The notes under the pieces are model-generated. The model searched no databases, was not told the origin of the DNA, and saw only the letters and a program-made list of their open reading frames with translations. Made by a program: the position numbers and the translations under genes. A stretch of DNA of 64,000 bases, from contig JAPVLO010000518.1 in the NCBI GenBank assembly GCA_027257055.1, forward strand, positions 868,001 to 932,000. The letters are read 5' to 3'. Origin of the DNA: Cephalopachus bancanus. Its lineage: Eukaryota; Chordata; Mammalia; Primates; Tarsiidae. Shown in pieces: positions 10,630-22,229 of this stretch. The stretch's first letter is position 1. Each line of letters begins with the position of its first letter.

Positions 10630-12250
10630 AAAAGAGCAAATTAAATCTAAAACAAGTAGAAGGAAGAAAATAATAAATATTTGAATAGAAATTAATGAAA
10701 TGAAAACAAAAGCAGGAGGAAAAAAATGAAAAACCAAAAGCTGCTTCTTTGAAAAGATCAAGAAAATTGATAAATCTCTAGTCTGGCTAACCAAGAAAAA
10801 CCAAAAAAACAAAAAAACAAACCACATACAAAAATTACCAATATCAGGAATAATGGTGCATAACCACTGACCCTACAGATGTTAAAAGGATAAAAGGGAA
10901 TACTATGAACAGTTCTATGCCTGTAAATTTGGTAAGTTAAAAGAACCAATCCCCTATAATACACAAAAAACACAAACCATAAAAATAAAAAAATGATAAG
11001 CTGTTCATCAAACTTAATTTTTTTCCTCCCTCCAAAGACAGTGTTAAGACAATGAAAAGACAAACCAGAGACTGGAAAAGCATATTGACAAAATACATAG
11101 GACTGGTGTCCAACACATATAAAGAACTCACACAATTCAGTAATAGTAAAACAAACAAATTTGATAAGATTTCAGCATATACCTTATTAAAGAAGATATA
11201 AAGATGGCAGGTAAACACATGGAAGATACTCGACATCATTAATCAGTACAAAAATGCAAATTAAAACCACAGTGGGATACCATTGCACACCTATTAGGAT
11301 GGCTACAGAAAGCAATCAAACTGACAATATAGTGCTGACAAGGATGCAGAGCAACCAGAACTCTCTTGATGCTGTTGATATCGGCAGGGATGCAGATTTG
11401 TAAAAGAATTTTCCAGTTTCTTAAAAAGACACACACAACTCAGCAATTCTACTTCTAAGGTTATTTTCCAATAAAGATGAACACTGTGTCTACAAAATGA
11501 AATGAAACAAAAGCTGCACTTGAATGTTTATAGTTTTGTTTTTGTTTTTTTTGTTTGTTTGTTTTTTGTTTTGGGTTGGAGTCTCACTCCGTCACCCAGA
11601 CTTGAGTGCAGTGGCCAGGAGAGGCCACCGCAGCCTCGACCTGCTGGGCTCCGGCGATCCTTCCGCCTCAGCCTACCAAGTAGCTGGAACTACAGGCGCG
11701 CGCTACCACGCCCAGCTAATTTTTGATTTATTGTAGAGATGAGGTCTCGCCAAGTTGCCCGGGCGGGTCTCGAACCCGCGGGCTCAGGCAATCCACTCAC
11801 CTCAGCCTCCCAAAGTCCGGAGATTACAGGCTGAGGCACCGAGCCTGGCGTTTATATTAATCATGATAGCAAAAATCTAGAAATGACCCATCGACTGGTG
11901 AACAGATAAACTGTGGTACATTCATAAAATGGAATACTACTAAGTAATAAAAAGGAACAAACTACCAATACATGCAACAACCTGGATGAAACAGAAATGC
12001 ATTATGCTAAGTGGAAAAAAGGCAGATTGGTGCTATAGGATTCCATTTATGTGACACATTGGAAAAGGCAAAACTACAGGGACAGAAAACGGATTGCTCT
12101 TGCCAAGTCCTGGGGATGGAACAGTTGGATTGCAAAGGGTCTTGACTGTGGCAGAAGCTAAATGATATGCGTTTGTCAAAATTCAAAGACTTTTACACCT
12201 AAAACAGATGAATTTTATTGTATACAATTACATCTCATGACTAGATTTTT
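10630..12250 (+). mobile_element. Old L1 LINE, plus strand, interrupted by an Alu
   Basis: L1 ORF2-derived sequence. The region around 10735-10790 corresponds to the conserved segment ahead of the reverse transcriptase (GAAAAGATCAAGAAAATTGA). After an internal deletion, 11080-11531 and 11857-12250 carry the ORF2 C-terminal end and 3' UTR (TGGAATACTACTAAGTAATA, GGATGAAACAGAAATGCATT). All frames are destroyed. A young Alu at 11533-11849 splits it. Confidence 0.85.
11533..11849 (-). mobile_element. Alu, lineage-specific young type, full length
   Basis: Minus-orientation Alu with a T-rich interrupted tail, both monomers and a well-preserved B box whose flanks form a perfect 5-bp stem (GCGGGTTCGAGACCCGC on the Alu strand). 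It contains the CCAAGTTGCCC segment that other copies here have lost. Flanked by GTTTATA at 11526-11532 and 11850-11856. Inserted in an old L1. One of the least mutated copies in the window. Confidence 0.95.
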
Positions 12251-14880
12251 AAAGAAAGACTCAACAATATATATTACAAGAAACACTTTAAATATACGGC
12301 ACAGATAAATGGAAAGTTAATTGTTGGAAAGAGATATATCATGAAAACACTAACCAAAAAAAGAAAAAAAAGATAGTCTAGCTATGCTAATAACACAGTA
12401 GACTTTCTTAAAGCTAAGAGATTTTAAAAAGGGACATTTCATAATGAATAAAGGAAGAAAGTAATCTTAAATCGATAATAATAGTTTGAGTTTGTAGCGT
12501 TCTTCTCTCAGCAGCTAATTAAACAAGCACACATCCATACACTCACATACAAAAATTAGTAAATTTATAGAAGATTTAAACAACACATTGCACCAATCTG
12601 ACCTAATTGAAGTTTGTAGGACATTATATTCAACAACTGCAAGATGCACGTTCCTTTTAAGTGCACAGGGAGTATTCACCAAATAGAACATAGTGAGTCT
12701 CACAAAGTTGGAAGTATTGCAGTCATACATTGTGTGTTCTCTACCTGCTATAGAATTAAACCAGAAAGCAATAATAGAAAGCTAACTAGAAACCCCCAAT
12801 TGTTTAGTCAAAAACTAAATATAGATAAAGAAGAAATCACAATATAAATTAGAATATATTTTTAACCTAACTTTAACACAAAATATAAGGGACTGGGTTA
12901 AAGTAATGCCTAGAGAAAGATTTATAGCTTTAAATGCATGCAATTAAAAAGAAGATTAAAATCAGTGATCTAAAGTTCCATCTCAAGAAGCTAGAAAAAA
13001 ACAGTAATTTAAGCCAAGTAAGCAAAAAGACATAATAAAAAGTAAATAAAATAGAAAACAAATGAGAAATAAAGAGAAACAGCAGAAGCCAAATGGGGTC
13101 TTTGAAAAGATTGAAAATTGATAAGTGTCCAGCAAAAGCAAAGAAGAAAACAGAAAAAAACCACACAAATCAATAATACCAGAAATGACAGTGGACACAA
13201 CACTGTAGAGTCTATGTACATTAAAAAGATAATAAAATCATATCACTAAAAAAAGCCAATAAACGTGACAACTTAGATGAACTGAACAAACTACTTAAAA
13301 ATCACTCAAAACTGACACAAGAAAAAATTTTTAAAAATACAATTACTCTAATGTCTACTGAAGAAATCAATTTCATAGTCTTCCAACAAAGTGCACACCA
13401 ATATCAGATGGCTTCACTAGCATATTCTGCTAAACAAGGAAGAAACAATACCAGTATTGCACAATAAGGCAAGCAAAAGAAATGAAAGGCTTCAAGATTA
13501 AGAATGAGGAATAAATTTGTGTATCTAGAAAATCCAGAAAAAATATGCAAAAAAAAATTGGAGGCAATATTAAATTTTCATATAGTAGCAACAAACAATT
13601 GGAAAAATAAAAGTACCCTTTGTAGGCACATAAAAATAAATATAGGTATAAAAATATGTACAATACCTCTACATTAAATAAGGATCACAAAACATTTCTG
13701 AGAGATATTTTAAAAGATTTGAATGTTCATGGATTGGAAGACTCACTATTGTTAAGATATCAGTTACTCCTAGACTGATTTATCTAGTCAATACTATCCC
13801 ATTCAAAATCCCAGTAGGCTTTTTGTGGAAATTGACAAGCTGATTTGAAAACTTATATGGAAAGATAAAGGAACTAAAATTGACAGAACAATTTTGAAAA
13901 AGGAAAACAGCACTGGAAAACTGACACTGCCTAATTCCAGCACTTACTATAAAACTATAGTAGTCAAGACAGTATGGTGCTGATGAAAGGATAGACATAT
14001 ATATTAATGGAATGAAATAGAGAATCCAGTAATAAATCTATGAATATACAGCCACCAGATTGATGACAGCACTAATACAATTCGATAGGAAAAAGAATGA
14101 TCTTTCAATAAAGAACTAGAAAAAATCTTGACCTCTCTCACACTATATACAAAAAATAATTCTAGATGTATTGTACATCTAAATGAGAACGATAAAACAA
14201 TAAAGACTAAAAGGGAAGAAATGAGATAAATTACAATCTAGGTACAGGTAAAATTTCATTTTCACAGTACTAATCATAAAGGGAAAGAGTGATAAATTGG
14301 ACAAAATTAAATTTAGAAAATCCTGTTTATCAAAGATGTCATAAGAGAGTAAAGAAGTAAGTCACAGGCTGGGAGATGATCTTTGCATTACATATATCTG
14401 ACAAAGAACTAGTATCCAAGATATTTAATGCCTATAATTAATAACAAAAAAGTCAACCCAATTTTTTAAATGGACAAGAACTTTAAGAGACACATCATAC
14501 AAATGAAATTTCTAAATGGATAATTAACATATGCAAAGATGTCCACCATTATTATTCATCAAGAAAAGGCAAATCTAAACCACAATGAGATAACACTACA
14601 CACTAACCAGAGTAGCAAAAATTAAAAGCCAAACTGAGTGAAGCAACTGCAACTTCCATATATTGCTGATGAATAAATGGAGTAAACTCTGTTAGGAAAC
14701 TGACAGTTTACTGTAAAGGTAAACATATGTCTACATTCTGCTCTAGCAATTCCAGTCCTGGGTTATGCTTAAGAGTGTTGTTACCTACCAGAAGATGTGT
14801 ACAAGGAAATTCAGAGTGGCTTTATTCATAACAGCTAAAACTGAAAACAACCAAATAGTGATAGAATGAATTTTTAAAAA
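12251..14880 (+). mobile_element. Old L1 LINE ORF2 remnant
   Basis: Plus-strand decayed L1 running from the endonuclease domain (AAAAAGGGACATTTCATAAT near 12430) through the reverse transcriptase region to the ORF2 C-terminus (CCCATTCAAAATCCCAGTAG near 13800; ACAAATGAAATTTCTAAATG near 14500). Numerous stops in all frames. AT-rich composition gives many spurious minus-strand open frames. Confidence 0.85.
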
Positions 14881-14914
14881 TATTTTGTTCTCCTATAATG
14901 AAAGACTGACGCGC

Positions 14915-15108
14915 AAGTGATTTTTCCACATCAGCCTCCTGAGTAGCCGGGACTACAGGTACACACCACCATGCCAGCCTCATTTTTTGTAGGGACAAGG
15001 TCTTGTTGTGTTGCCCAAGCTAGTCTTGAACTTCTGGGCTCAAGCAATCCTCCCAGTCTTGGCCTCCCAAAGTGCTGGGATTGCAGGCATGAACCACTAT
15101 GCCTGGCC
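14915..15108 (-). mobile_element. AluJ-like fragment
   Basis: Minus-orientation Alu lacking part of its 3' monomer; it retains CAGCCTCCTGAGTAGCCGGG through GGCCTCCCAAAGTGCTGGGA and GCCTGGCC. Old type. Confidence 0.85.
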
Positions 15109-15284
15109 TAAGAACCACTTTAAACCAAGTTGCTGCAAGTCATCTTTGGCAGGGTTAATCAGGGATCCATGAGTTCTCTGCAGTTGTGATCAGTAGTTTT
15201 ACTTAAGTACATTTTCTGGAGAGATCAATTGATGGAATAGATAATAATAATAAAAATAAAAATAATTGTGGTGTATACATGTAT

Positions 15285-15495
15285 GGTGCTTACTATGTGT
15301 CAGGTATGTTAGATGTTTTTGTATGTATACATATATACATGTATATATATATATATATACATCCACTCAAGCCTTACAGTATCTCCATTAGTATCCCCAT
15401 TTTAGGGATAAGGAAACTAAAGCACAGAGAACTTAAACTTGCTCAAGATTGTACAGCTAGTTGGTATTGAAGCGGGAATTAGAATTTGTCAACCA
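15285..15495 (-). mobile_element. MIR SINE with internal (TA)n
   Basis: Complement-orientation MIR: GTGCTTACTATGTGTCAGGT at the left, then CCCCATTTTAGGGATAAGGA, AGCACAGAGAACTT and TGTACAGCTAGTTGG. A TA-rich microsatellite at 15322-15360 has expanded inside it. Confidence 0.8.
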
Positions 15496-15527
15496 CCTAG
15501 TTATATTGCAATAGAAATTTGCAGGCA

Positions 15528-15604
15528 GGGCTGGGCATGGTGGCTCATGCCTGTAATCCTGACACTTTGGAAAGCCAAGGTGGGAGGATTGCTAAAAAAA
15601 AAGA
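15528..15604 (+). mobile_element. 3'-truncated Alu left-monomer fragment
   Basis: Begins GGGCTGGGCATGGTGGCTCA and follows the Alu left arm for about 65 bp to GGTGGGAGGATTGCT, then passes directly into AAAAAAAAA. It is an Alu fragment lost after position about 65, with an A-run at the break. Confidence 0.75.
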
Positions 15605-15609
15605 TTCGG

Positions 15610-15850
15610 CCACAAATGTAAATCTCATAGACATTATTCATTATGTTGAGTGAAGATACAGGAAAAATTAATCAGTCCATAGTCATTCTAATAATGGTTA
15701 CCTCAAAATGCACTGGTGGTGGTAGTGGAGTTATTGACTGAAAGGGGGGTATGATAGAGCTTTCCGGAATGATGAAAATATTCTATATCTTGATCTGAGG
15801 GGTGGCTGCACTAGTATATATGGAAATTCAATTGAGCTGTGCACTTCAGA
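15610..15850 (+). mobile_element. Old L1 3' UTR fragment
   Basis: Matches the old L1 3' end: ATGATGAAAATATTCTATAT, GGGGTGGCTGCACTAGTATA and a CAATTGAGCTGTGCACTTCA-type stretch. It may be the displaced 3' end of the L1 at 12251-14880, which has the same orientation. Confidence 0.6.
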
Positions 15851-15882
15851 TTTACCCAATTTATATACTCCACCATGCTTTT

Positions 15883-16438
15883 TACAAGGGGACCCCAAAA
15901 ATATTGGAAGAGTGGGCCCCTTGTAGTATAGGCTTCCCCAGCTTGTAAGTGTTCTGGGGACCCATTAGCATCAGTGTGCCAGCTAGTGTTGTGGGAGCCT
16001 GCATTCGACTTCAGTAAATTTTTTTTTTTTGAGATTGTTTCAGCATGTTTACCATTTCATGATGGGTGATTTACAAGCACATCTGCCCACACTGTGCTGA
16101 GTATTCAGCAGTTTTTGACTGAAAATGGCATGACCCCCATGCTCCATCCTTCCTATTCATCTGATCTCTTTCGAAGAGATTTTTTTGTTTGTTTCCCCAG
16201 ATGAAAGAAGTCCTCAAAGGGAAATGTTTTGTCAATGTAGAAGAGGTGAAACAAAAAAACAGCAGAAGCACTAAATGGCATCAACATTGATGAGTTCAAA
16301 ACTGAGCAGTGGAAAAAGCATCTCAGTAGGTTTATTGCATCAAACGGAGAGTCCTTTGAAGGTGACTGAAGTTTAAACATGGAAGAATAAATACAATTTT
16401 CTATAAGTAAATTCCGGTTTATGGGGGTCTCCCTCATA
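15883..16438 (+). mobile_element. Mariner DNA transposon remnant, copy 2
   Basis: TA-bounded (15883-15884, 16437-16438) with terminal inverted repeats ACAAGGGGACCCCAAAAA and GGGGGTCTCCCTCATA. It contains the C-terminal part of a mariner transposase gene (TCAGCAGTTTTTGACTGAAA, then the third-Asp region near 16160-16180) with stops and frameshifts. It shares its internal deletion with copy 3 (segment GTGGGCCCCTTGTAGTA near the left end) but not with copy 1. Confidence 0.88.
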
Positions 16439-16649
16439 TACCTCTAAAACAAACTAGCAAATTCCTCAAACCTAGCGATGATTCTTTGTTCTAGACCATA
16501 TGTAGCCTCCTCCATGAATCAGTGAGTGTCACTGGCTCAGTGGTAAAATTTCTTTTAAATTGTCTTTAATGTAAAAGAAAAGACAAAAGGGGGGAGAACC
16601 TCTAAATTTACATTTCCCTCTTTAAAAAATCTTGCCACATTTTCAACAG

Positions 16650-16795
16650 GCCTGCAAGAGAGATACTGCTTTTTATTTTTTATGAATGGGAAAGCTGAAG
16701 GAAGGTAGGGTTAAGAGGTGTTTCCAAGGCCCAGCCAAGTAAGATGTGGAGCCAGGATTCATACCCAAGCCATATATTACCCATTATATTATGGG
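16650..16795 (-). mobile_element. MIR SINE fragment
   Basis: Complement-orientation MIR core (ATGGGAAAGCTGAAGGAAG, AAGAGGTGTTTCCAAGGCCC, GTGGAGCCAGGATTCATACC). Both ends are lost. Confidence 0.65.
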
Positions 16796-18400
16796 TACAT
16801 TTTTGGTAAGCCTAGGTTGATCAGTAAATTTTCAATACTGTGTTCTTTAGAAATAACATATAGCCTAGGTTGAATCCTTGAGAACAACTTTGGAATCTTA
16901 GTGGCAATGTAAACACCAGAAACATAAATTCAGGGTCTCTTAGTTTATCTTTACCAAATGCAGAGTTAGCATATATTGTACAGTAAGCTAAGGGGCCCCA
17001 AAGTGTCTGTGGTAGGGAGCTGGTCTGTTTCTCATTTGAAATCTTGCCCTTGATTAGTTCAGAGAGGGCCTACCATCAAGGAAGTTTATGTATGGGGAAA
17101 AGGCAGGCAGTACCAACAGGCTTAAGCCAGGCTAATGTCTTCTTCCTCACTGGAAATGTTCTTAGGTCGTGGTGAGGGGCCATACCTGAAACTTGAAACC
17201 CCGCAATCAGTCCCAGCTGGTTTTCAGTCTTCTGGTTAGTCATGAACAGATAGTGAGGGGCCCTGTGGGGTTCAGTTGTCATGGGACTCTGACTTTTAAG
17301 TGCTGACAGTGAGAGGAAGAAAAGGCAATGAGCATAGCATACTACTTAAAAAAAATCTATGACTTGGGATACTGAGACAATGTAATGAACTTATTAAGAA
17401 CACAGCAAGAGTTTGAAAATTATTTCCAGAAGATCATAGCCTTATACCTGTAGATTCACAAACTTAATTAACAAGAAGAGTTATTAGATGTCTATATTAC
17501 AATAAAATCATCTGAAAAAGCCTCTCCCAAACTAGTTCTTGTATATTAATACATCTAAAAGTAAACTGATTACAATATTAAGCCCATGAAGGGGCAATTC
17601 AACAGCAACACACTGAATACTCAGACGAGGCTGAGGTTTAGGTTAGGATCTTGTGTGAGCTCGGTTTGTGGAGATGCTTCACAGGATAAACATTGCATTA
17701 TGGCATTTGATAATTATTCTAGTTGCAAATCAGTGTTAGTGGTAGTAAATTAAATTATAAATGGATAGATATTTAATATCTATAGATATATTATATCTAC
17801 AGATAGAAAATAGCCAATACAAACAAATAATCGCAACCAAGATGAGCATTAAAAAAACAAAACAATGGCACCATCACAGAGTGTTTCTCTGTCTGACAGA
17901 GTCACTTACTGTAAGGATCATCCAGCCATGTTCTTGAAGAATTTAGGAATGTTGCTTACAGATAATATCTTTATAACCGAGTTAGTTCTGCTTAATATTT
18001 GTTGAATGAAAGAAACCCCAGGAAACTGTAATGTGTTCTGAGGGATGGAGAACAGGTAATTGGCCCTAATTAGCATCATGCAGTTGCTCTGTATCTGTCT
18101 AAGAAGGTTATACTTGGGGCAAGGATGTGGAGGACATGCCCAATTCCAGTTGATTTAATTCCTTCAGAATGTTGTTCATTCATAAGGTGAAGAGGTAACT
18201 ATATTTCTGGCTTATCTGATGAAGGAGTTGTCATTTATACTCACAGAAGATTTTAAAAAGACATAGAATTAAAGCAAGCAATTTCAATGGGAAGTAATGA
18301 CTATTTTGAAAAGTCAGTATTATCTCCATTCTTATTGGTGACAAGGTCAGAAAACCATTTGACTTTATAAAATGATTTAAGGCCTCATGATTGATTATTT
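16796..18400. other. Unassigned sequence
   Basis: No repeat family, RNA gene or exon recognised. A short AT-rich palindromic tract (GATATTTAATATC) lies near 17768. The open frame at 17076-17282 on the minus strand has no protein resemblance. Confidence 0.4.
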
Positions 18401-18404
18401 TGTT

Positions 18405-18653
18405 TTGTTTTTTAAGTCAGGGTCCTACTCTGTCGCCCAGGCTGGAGTTCAGTGGCACAATCACGGCTCACTGCAACCTTGAGCTCCTGGACTCAGGCAG
18501 TCCTTTCACCTCAGCCTCCTGAGTAGCTGGGACTACAGACGTGTGCCACCACACCTAATTTTTTTATTTTATTTTTTGTGGAGCTGAGGTCTTTCTATGT
18601 TGCCCAGTCTGGTCTCCAACTGCTGGACTCAAGTACTCCTCACCTTAGCCTCC
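18405..18653 (-). mobile_element. AluJ-like element, 5'-truncated
   Basis: Minus-orientation Alu from a T-rich tail through both monomers, ending at CTCACCTTAGCCTCC, so the 5'-most ~35 bp of the element are missing. No young-lineage features. Confidence 0.85.
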
Positions 18654-18654
18654 A

Positions 18655-18890
18655 TTCAGGGAGAATGCCACGCGAACATGAAGATGGCCATCTACAAGCC
18701 AAGGAGAAAGGCCTGTAACAGATCCTTCTCTCACAGCCCTCAGAAGAGACACCCCTCCCCCCACCTCCCCCACCCCACTGATACTTTGATTTTAGGCTTC
18801 CAGGCTCCATAACTGTGAGAAAATGTATTTATGTTGTTTAAGCTACTCAGTTTGTACATTGTTGTAGCAATTCTATAACACTAAGACAGT
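18655..18890 (+). mobile_element. MaLR-type LTR fragment
   Basis: Matches the 3' half of an MST/MLT1-group LTR: CATCTACAAGCCAAGGAGA, CAGATCCTTCTCTCACAGCC, and the R-region-like CTCCATAACTGTGAGAAAAT followed by TTGTTTAAGCTACTCAGTTT. Subfamily not assigned. Confidence 0.65.
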
Positions 18891-19194
18891 ATAATAGAAG
18901 CTATATAGAAAAATGCAGTGTTGAGAAAAGCTAACCTCTTTAAAGTGGGAGAAAATGGAAAGTGTTTTCATGCTTAGAGGAAGATAGAAGACAGAGAAAG
19001 GATAATAGATGGGACAAGATACTGAATGAGATGGGTTTCAGCAACTGGTTTTTTCAAACTCTTAGAGAGCAAATTACAGTAACAAATTCATTTTATGGCA
19101 ACTCAGTACACACATGCATATACTAGTTTTGTTACTGATACAGATATTTGTACATATTTATGAGCTACCTGTGTTATTTTGTTGCATGCATAAA

Positions 19195-19690
19195 CTGTAA
19201 TGATCAAGTCAGGGTATTTGGGGTGTCTATCACCTGAGTATTTATCATTTCTATGTGTCGAGAACATCTGAAGTCCTCTCTTGCAGCTATTGTGAAGTGT
19301 ACAACACATTGTTGTTAACTGTAGTCACCCTACTCTGCTATCAAACATTAGGATTTATTTGTATCTAACTGTATCTTTGTACCAATTAACCACCTCTCTT
19401 CATCCCCCTCCTACCCACACACCCTCCTTAACCCCCACTATTTCTCATGTTACTCTCTACTTCCATGAGATCTGCTTGTTTAACTCCCACATATAAGGGC
19501 GGTATTTGTCTTTCTGTGCCTGGTTTATTTCACTTAACACAATGACCTCCAAAACCATCCATATTGCTGCAAATGACAGGATTTTACCTGTTTATGACTG
19601 AATAGTATTCCATTGTTTATATATACCATAATTTCCTTCTCCATCCATTCATTCAATGATGGACACTTAGGGTGATTCTGTATCTTTGAT
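19195..19690 (-). mobile_element. Old L1 LINE 3' end, minus strand
   Basis: Complement of an L1 3' UTR and ORF2 end: ATCACCTGAGTATTTATCAT, TCTACTTCCATGAGATCTGC, ACCATCCATATTGCTGCAAA, ACTGAATAGTATTCCATTGT. It is 5'-truncated at about 19690. Confidence 0.85.
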
Positions 19691-19970
19691 ATTCATACAC
19701 ATAAGTGAAATTTTACTTGCCCTTACTACTTATAACAGAAGTAATAATAAAGTAAACTTATGAAATTAATACTAAATATTATGTACTGCTCTATAAATAC
19801 TATTTAGAAAAATAACCTAATATAGACCATATAAAATCAAAACAAAATATGAAAATGTTGGTTGTAACCAACTAAAGTTGTCAACATTGTTTTGAAAAAG
19901 CCAGTCTCAGATGACAGACAAGGATTAGCCTTGGGCAGAAGAGGGGGAAGGTACTGGGGAGGGAAGGATA

Positions 19971-20058
19971 GGTGACTATGACTGAGAGGGTCAAACCATA
20001 TCTGATAAACCCCTGTATATACTAACAGATTCATCCACTGGGTAGATGGTTGGGATAA
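19971..20058 (+). repeat. Local inverted duplicate, left copy (~88 bp)
   Basis: Reverse complement of 20888-20979. Three gap-free identical blocks of 23, 22 and 20 bp are separated by short substitutions and indels, about 90 percent identity overall. It belongs to no repeat family I recognise. Confidence 0.85.
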
Positions 20059-20704
20059 ATAGATTCATTTATCACAAGCTCTCAGGTGATGCTAATGCTG
20101 TAATAAACAACACTTTGAGTAGTTAAGTTCTCGGGGAAGACCCATCAATCAAGCAACATGTATTTTTTGAGCTTTAGCAACTTTCAGTATATATGGAAAG
20201 CACAAAAGGAATGTGAGACATAATCCCAGATTTATGCTTGGTACAACCTAGAGCAAGCAGGGTCAAGCCCGGAGTGCTAAGAGCCAAGGCTTGGTGACTA
20301 AAGAAAACAGGAAGGGATGTGACACTGGGCAAGGGCAGTAGTCGTGATGCTGGTCTGATTCCTCCCAAAAGGACGACATTTCTCTGGCCTCAGGAGTTAG
20401 GACACATACTTGTAAACTGGTTTTGTCATTGTTTGTTTGGTTTTGGTATTGCTTTTGTTTTTTTAAATTTTACTCCCTTTGTCATTCTCCACCACAGCTA
20501 CCACAAATCTTTGTCATTCTCCTCTGGTCCTCTTGTCTACCCATATCTTCTCTACTCACTTTCCAGCACATGACCTTCCCTCCTCATCCAGAGAACATGG
20601 TCCGTTGAGAATGCTCTACTTTTCATGTCATATAAACCTAGCCATCCACATTGGGGAGGGAAGTTTTTCATGCATATTAAAATTTAAGAAGCACTGTCCT
20701 AGAA
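20059..20704. other. Unassigned sequence
   Basis: No recognised element. Overlapping open frames at 20319-20608 are pyrimidine-rich translations without domain resemblance. Confidence 0.4.
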
Positions 20705-20815
20705 CATTGGTTCTCAATCTTGACTACATAACAGAATTATCCAAAGGATTAAAAGAAAATGATATCCAGACTGCATTAGAAGCTCTTGGGGTGGAGCTCA
20801 GAACTTGGAGTTCTA
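20705..20815 (+). mobile_element. hAT-type MITE fragment (MER5/Charlie-like)
   Basis: TTGGTTCTCAATCTTGACTA is the typical left end of a short mammalian hAT MITE; the following ACAGAATTATCC...GGATTAAAAG and CTCTTGGGGTGGAGCTCAGA fit its middle. The right end is missing. Confidence 0.6.
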
Positions 20816-20887
20816 CTTTGCAGCAGAGCTGAACACTTATGTCCCAGAAACTTGCTGATATCTTGTTTCTCACAGACCTTGGAGGAC

Positions 20888-20979
20888 ATTTATCCCAGCC
20901 ATCTACCCAGTGGATGAATCTACACTCAGTTTATACAGGGGTTTATCAGATATGGCCTAACCCTCTCAGTCATAGTCAC
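20888..20979 (+). repeat. Local inverted duplicate, right copy (~92 bp)
   Basis: Reverse-complement partner of 19971-20058, 829 bp away. Identical blocks include CCATCTACCCAGTGGATGAA, TACAGGGGTTTATCAGATAT and ACCCTCTCAGTCATAGTCAC. Confidence 0.85.
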
Positions 20980-22219
20980 TTACCTCCCTCTGGCCAGACC
21001 TATTGTTTGTATATTCTGTTGAACCCATTTTTTCCCCCTTGTAACCTCTATCTGCTGGTTCTTGCTCTATCCATGTGGCACTATACAAAACAAAACTAAT
21101 CTCTGTGTAACTGGGATATTATTTTTTGGAAACTTTCTTGTATCGTTTCCTTTCTTTCCTAGGAAGGAGAAGGCAGATGAAACTCCAAAAGGAGATGATT
21201 ATGATGTAGAGAAATTTTTGAGTTCCCCTTCCATTATTAAAAGAAAAAAAAATAGTAGAAAGCCGTTCATACTGTGCATAGGTGGGGGTGAGTGAATGGC
21301 GGGTGAGAACGAGTCCCATGAAACTGGGTAGCAGGTTGAGAAGAGAAAGAAGCGAAGGGCAAGAAATCCAAGGTAGGTTTCTTGGCTCTCTCCTTCAACC
21401 TCAATTTCCTGAGAGAAATCCCATGGGAGTAGTGGGGTATGAGCTAGAAACAACCAGAGAGGTTTGGGGAATTCCTAAAGTGAGAAGGAGAATATTTCCT
21501 CTTCTTCATTTCCTTCTCCTCCTTCTCCTCCTCCTCCTGCCTCTTCCTCTTCTTCTTCCTCCTCCTTCCTTCTTCCTTCTTCTTTCAATAATTTCCAAGG
21601 ACACACTAAGTGGTCAAATCCTGTGAAAGAGAGCTCATCTACATGGTGCTGCCTGTAGGTGGGTTATAAATGACAAGAAAACTGTTAGAGGGAGTGGGTA
21701 CAAGCATAGTCTTGCAGAATGTGATCTCATTCCAGGGCTGTGTGGAAAGAGCAGATTAGAGGTCCATGGCTCCAAGGAGATCGAGCAATCTATGACGTAC
21801 GTAGAGTGGGTCCAAGGCCCTGTGGCATAATGGGCTGGAGATTGAGGATCTCAAAACTGAGGACATGGCAGTCCACAGCCTTCATCAGACATGAATGGCT
21901 GGTGACCAAAGACAAAGGCTATGTCTAAAGGACAGGGAGGTTCCAGAAGGATAGCAGAGAGACCACAAAGGACATCAAAACTCCTTCCCAGATGCCAGAG
22001 TTACACGAGTTCTCCCTCTAGCTCCTGGCAGAGAGATAAAAGGAGGGAGATTATGCAGATTTGACTGAGAGTCAGTCCTGAACTATATTCCTCCCCTAAC
22101 CCTTCAGCCAGAGTGTATCTTTCCAACAAGGAAAATATTCCTATCACTTAGATGATGCTGACCCACAGCCAGGTATAACCTGGATATAACAAGACTTTCA
22201 AATCTCCTGGCCATAATAT
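20980..22219. other. Unassigned sequence with a pyrimidine tract
   Basis: No repeat family recognised apart from the pyrimidine-rich tract at 21493-21588. A possible exon at 21164-21285 is discussed in the findings. Confidence 0.4.
21493..21588 (+). repeat. (TTC/TCC)n polypyrimidine tract
   Basis: About 95 bp of almost pure pyrimidine on the plus strand made of TTC, TCC and CTC triplets. Mirror-like purine/pyrimidine tracts of this kind can adopt triplex structures. Confidence 0.9.
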
Positions 22220-22229
22220 TTTCCCTCTA

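Noticed and set aside
11750..11800. tRNA gene suggested by the T-arm-like hairpin
   Set aside because: No acceptor stem, D arm or anticodon arm around it; it is within an Alu left monomer.
10758..13663. Many Phe/Leu-rich minus-strand frames resembling membrane proteins
   Set aside because: Antisense of A-rich L1 ORF2; poly-A on the sense strand always yields Phe/Leu-rich antisense translations.
17755..17815. AT-rich palindrome as an origin or cruciform
   Set aside because: Short, low complexity and without supporting elements.
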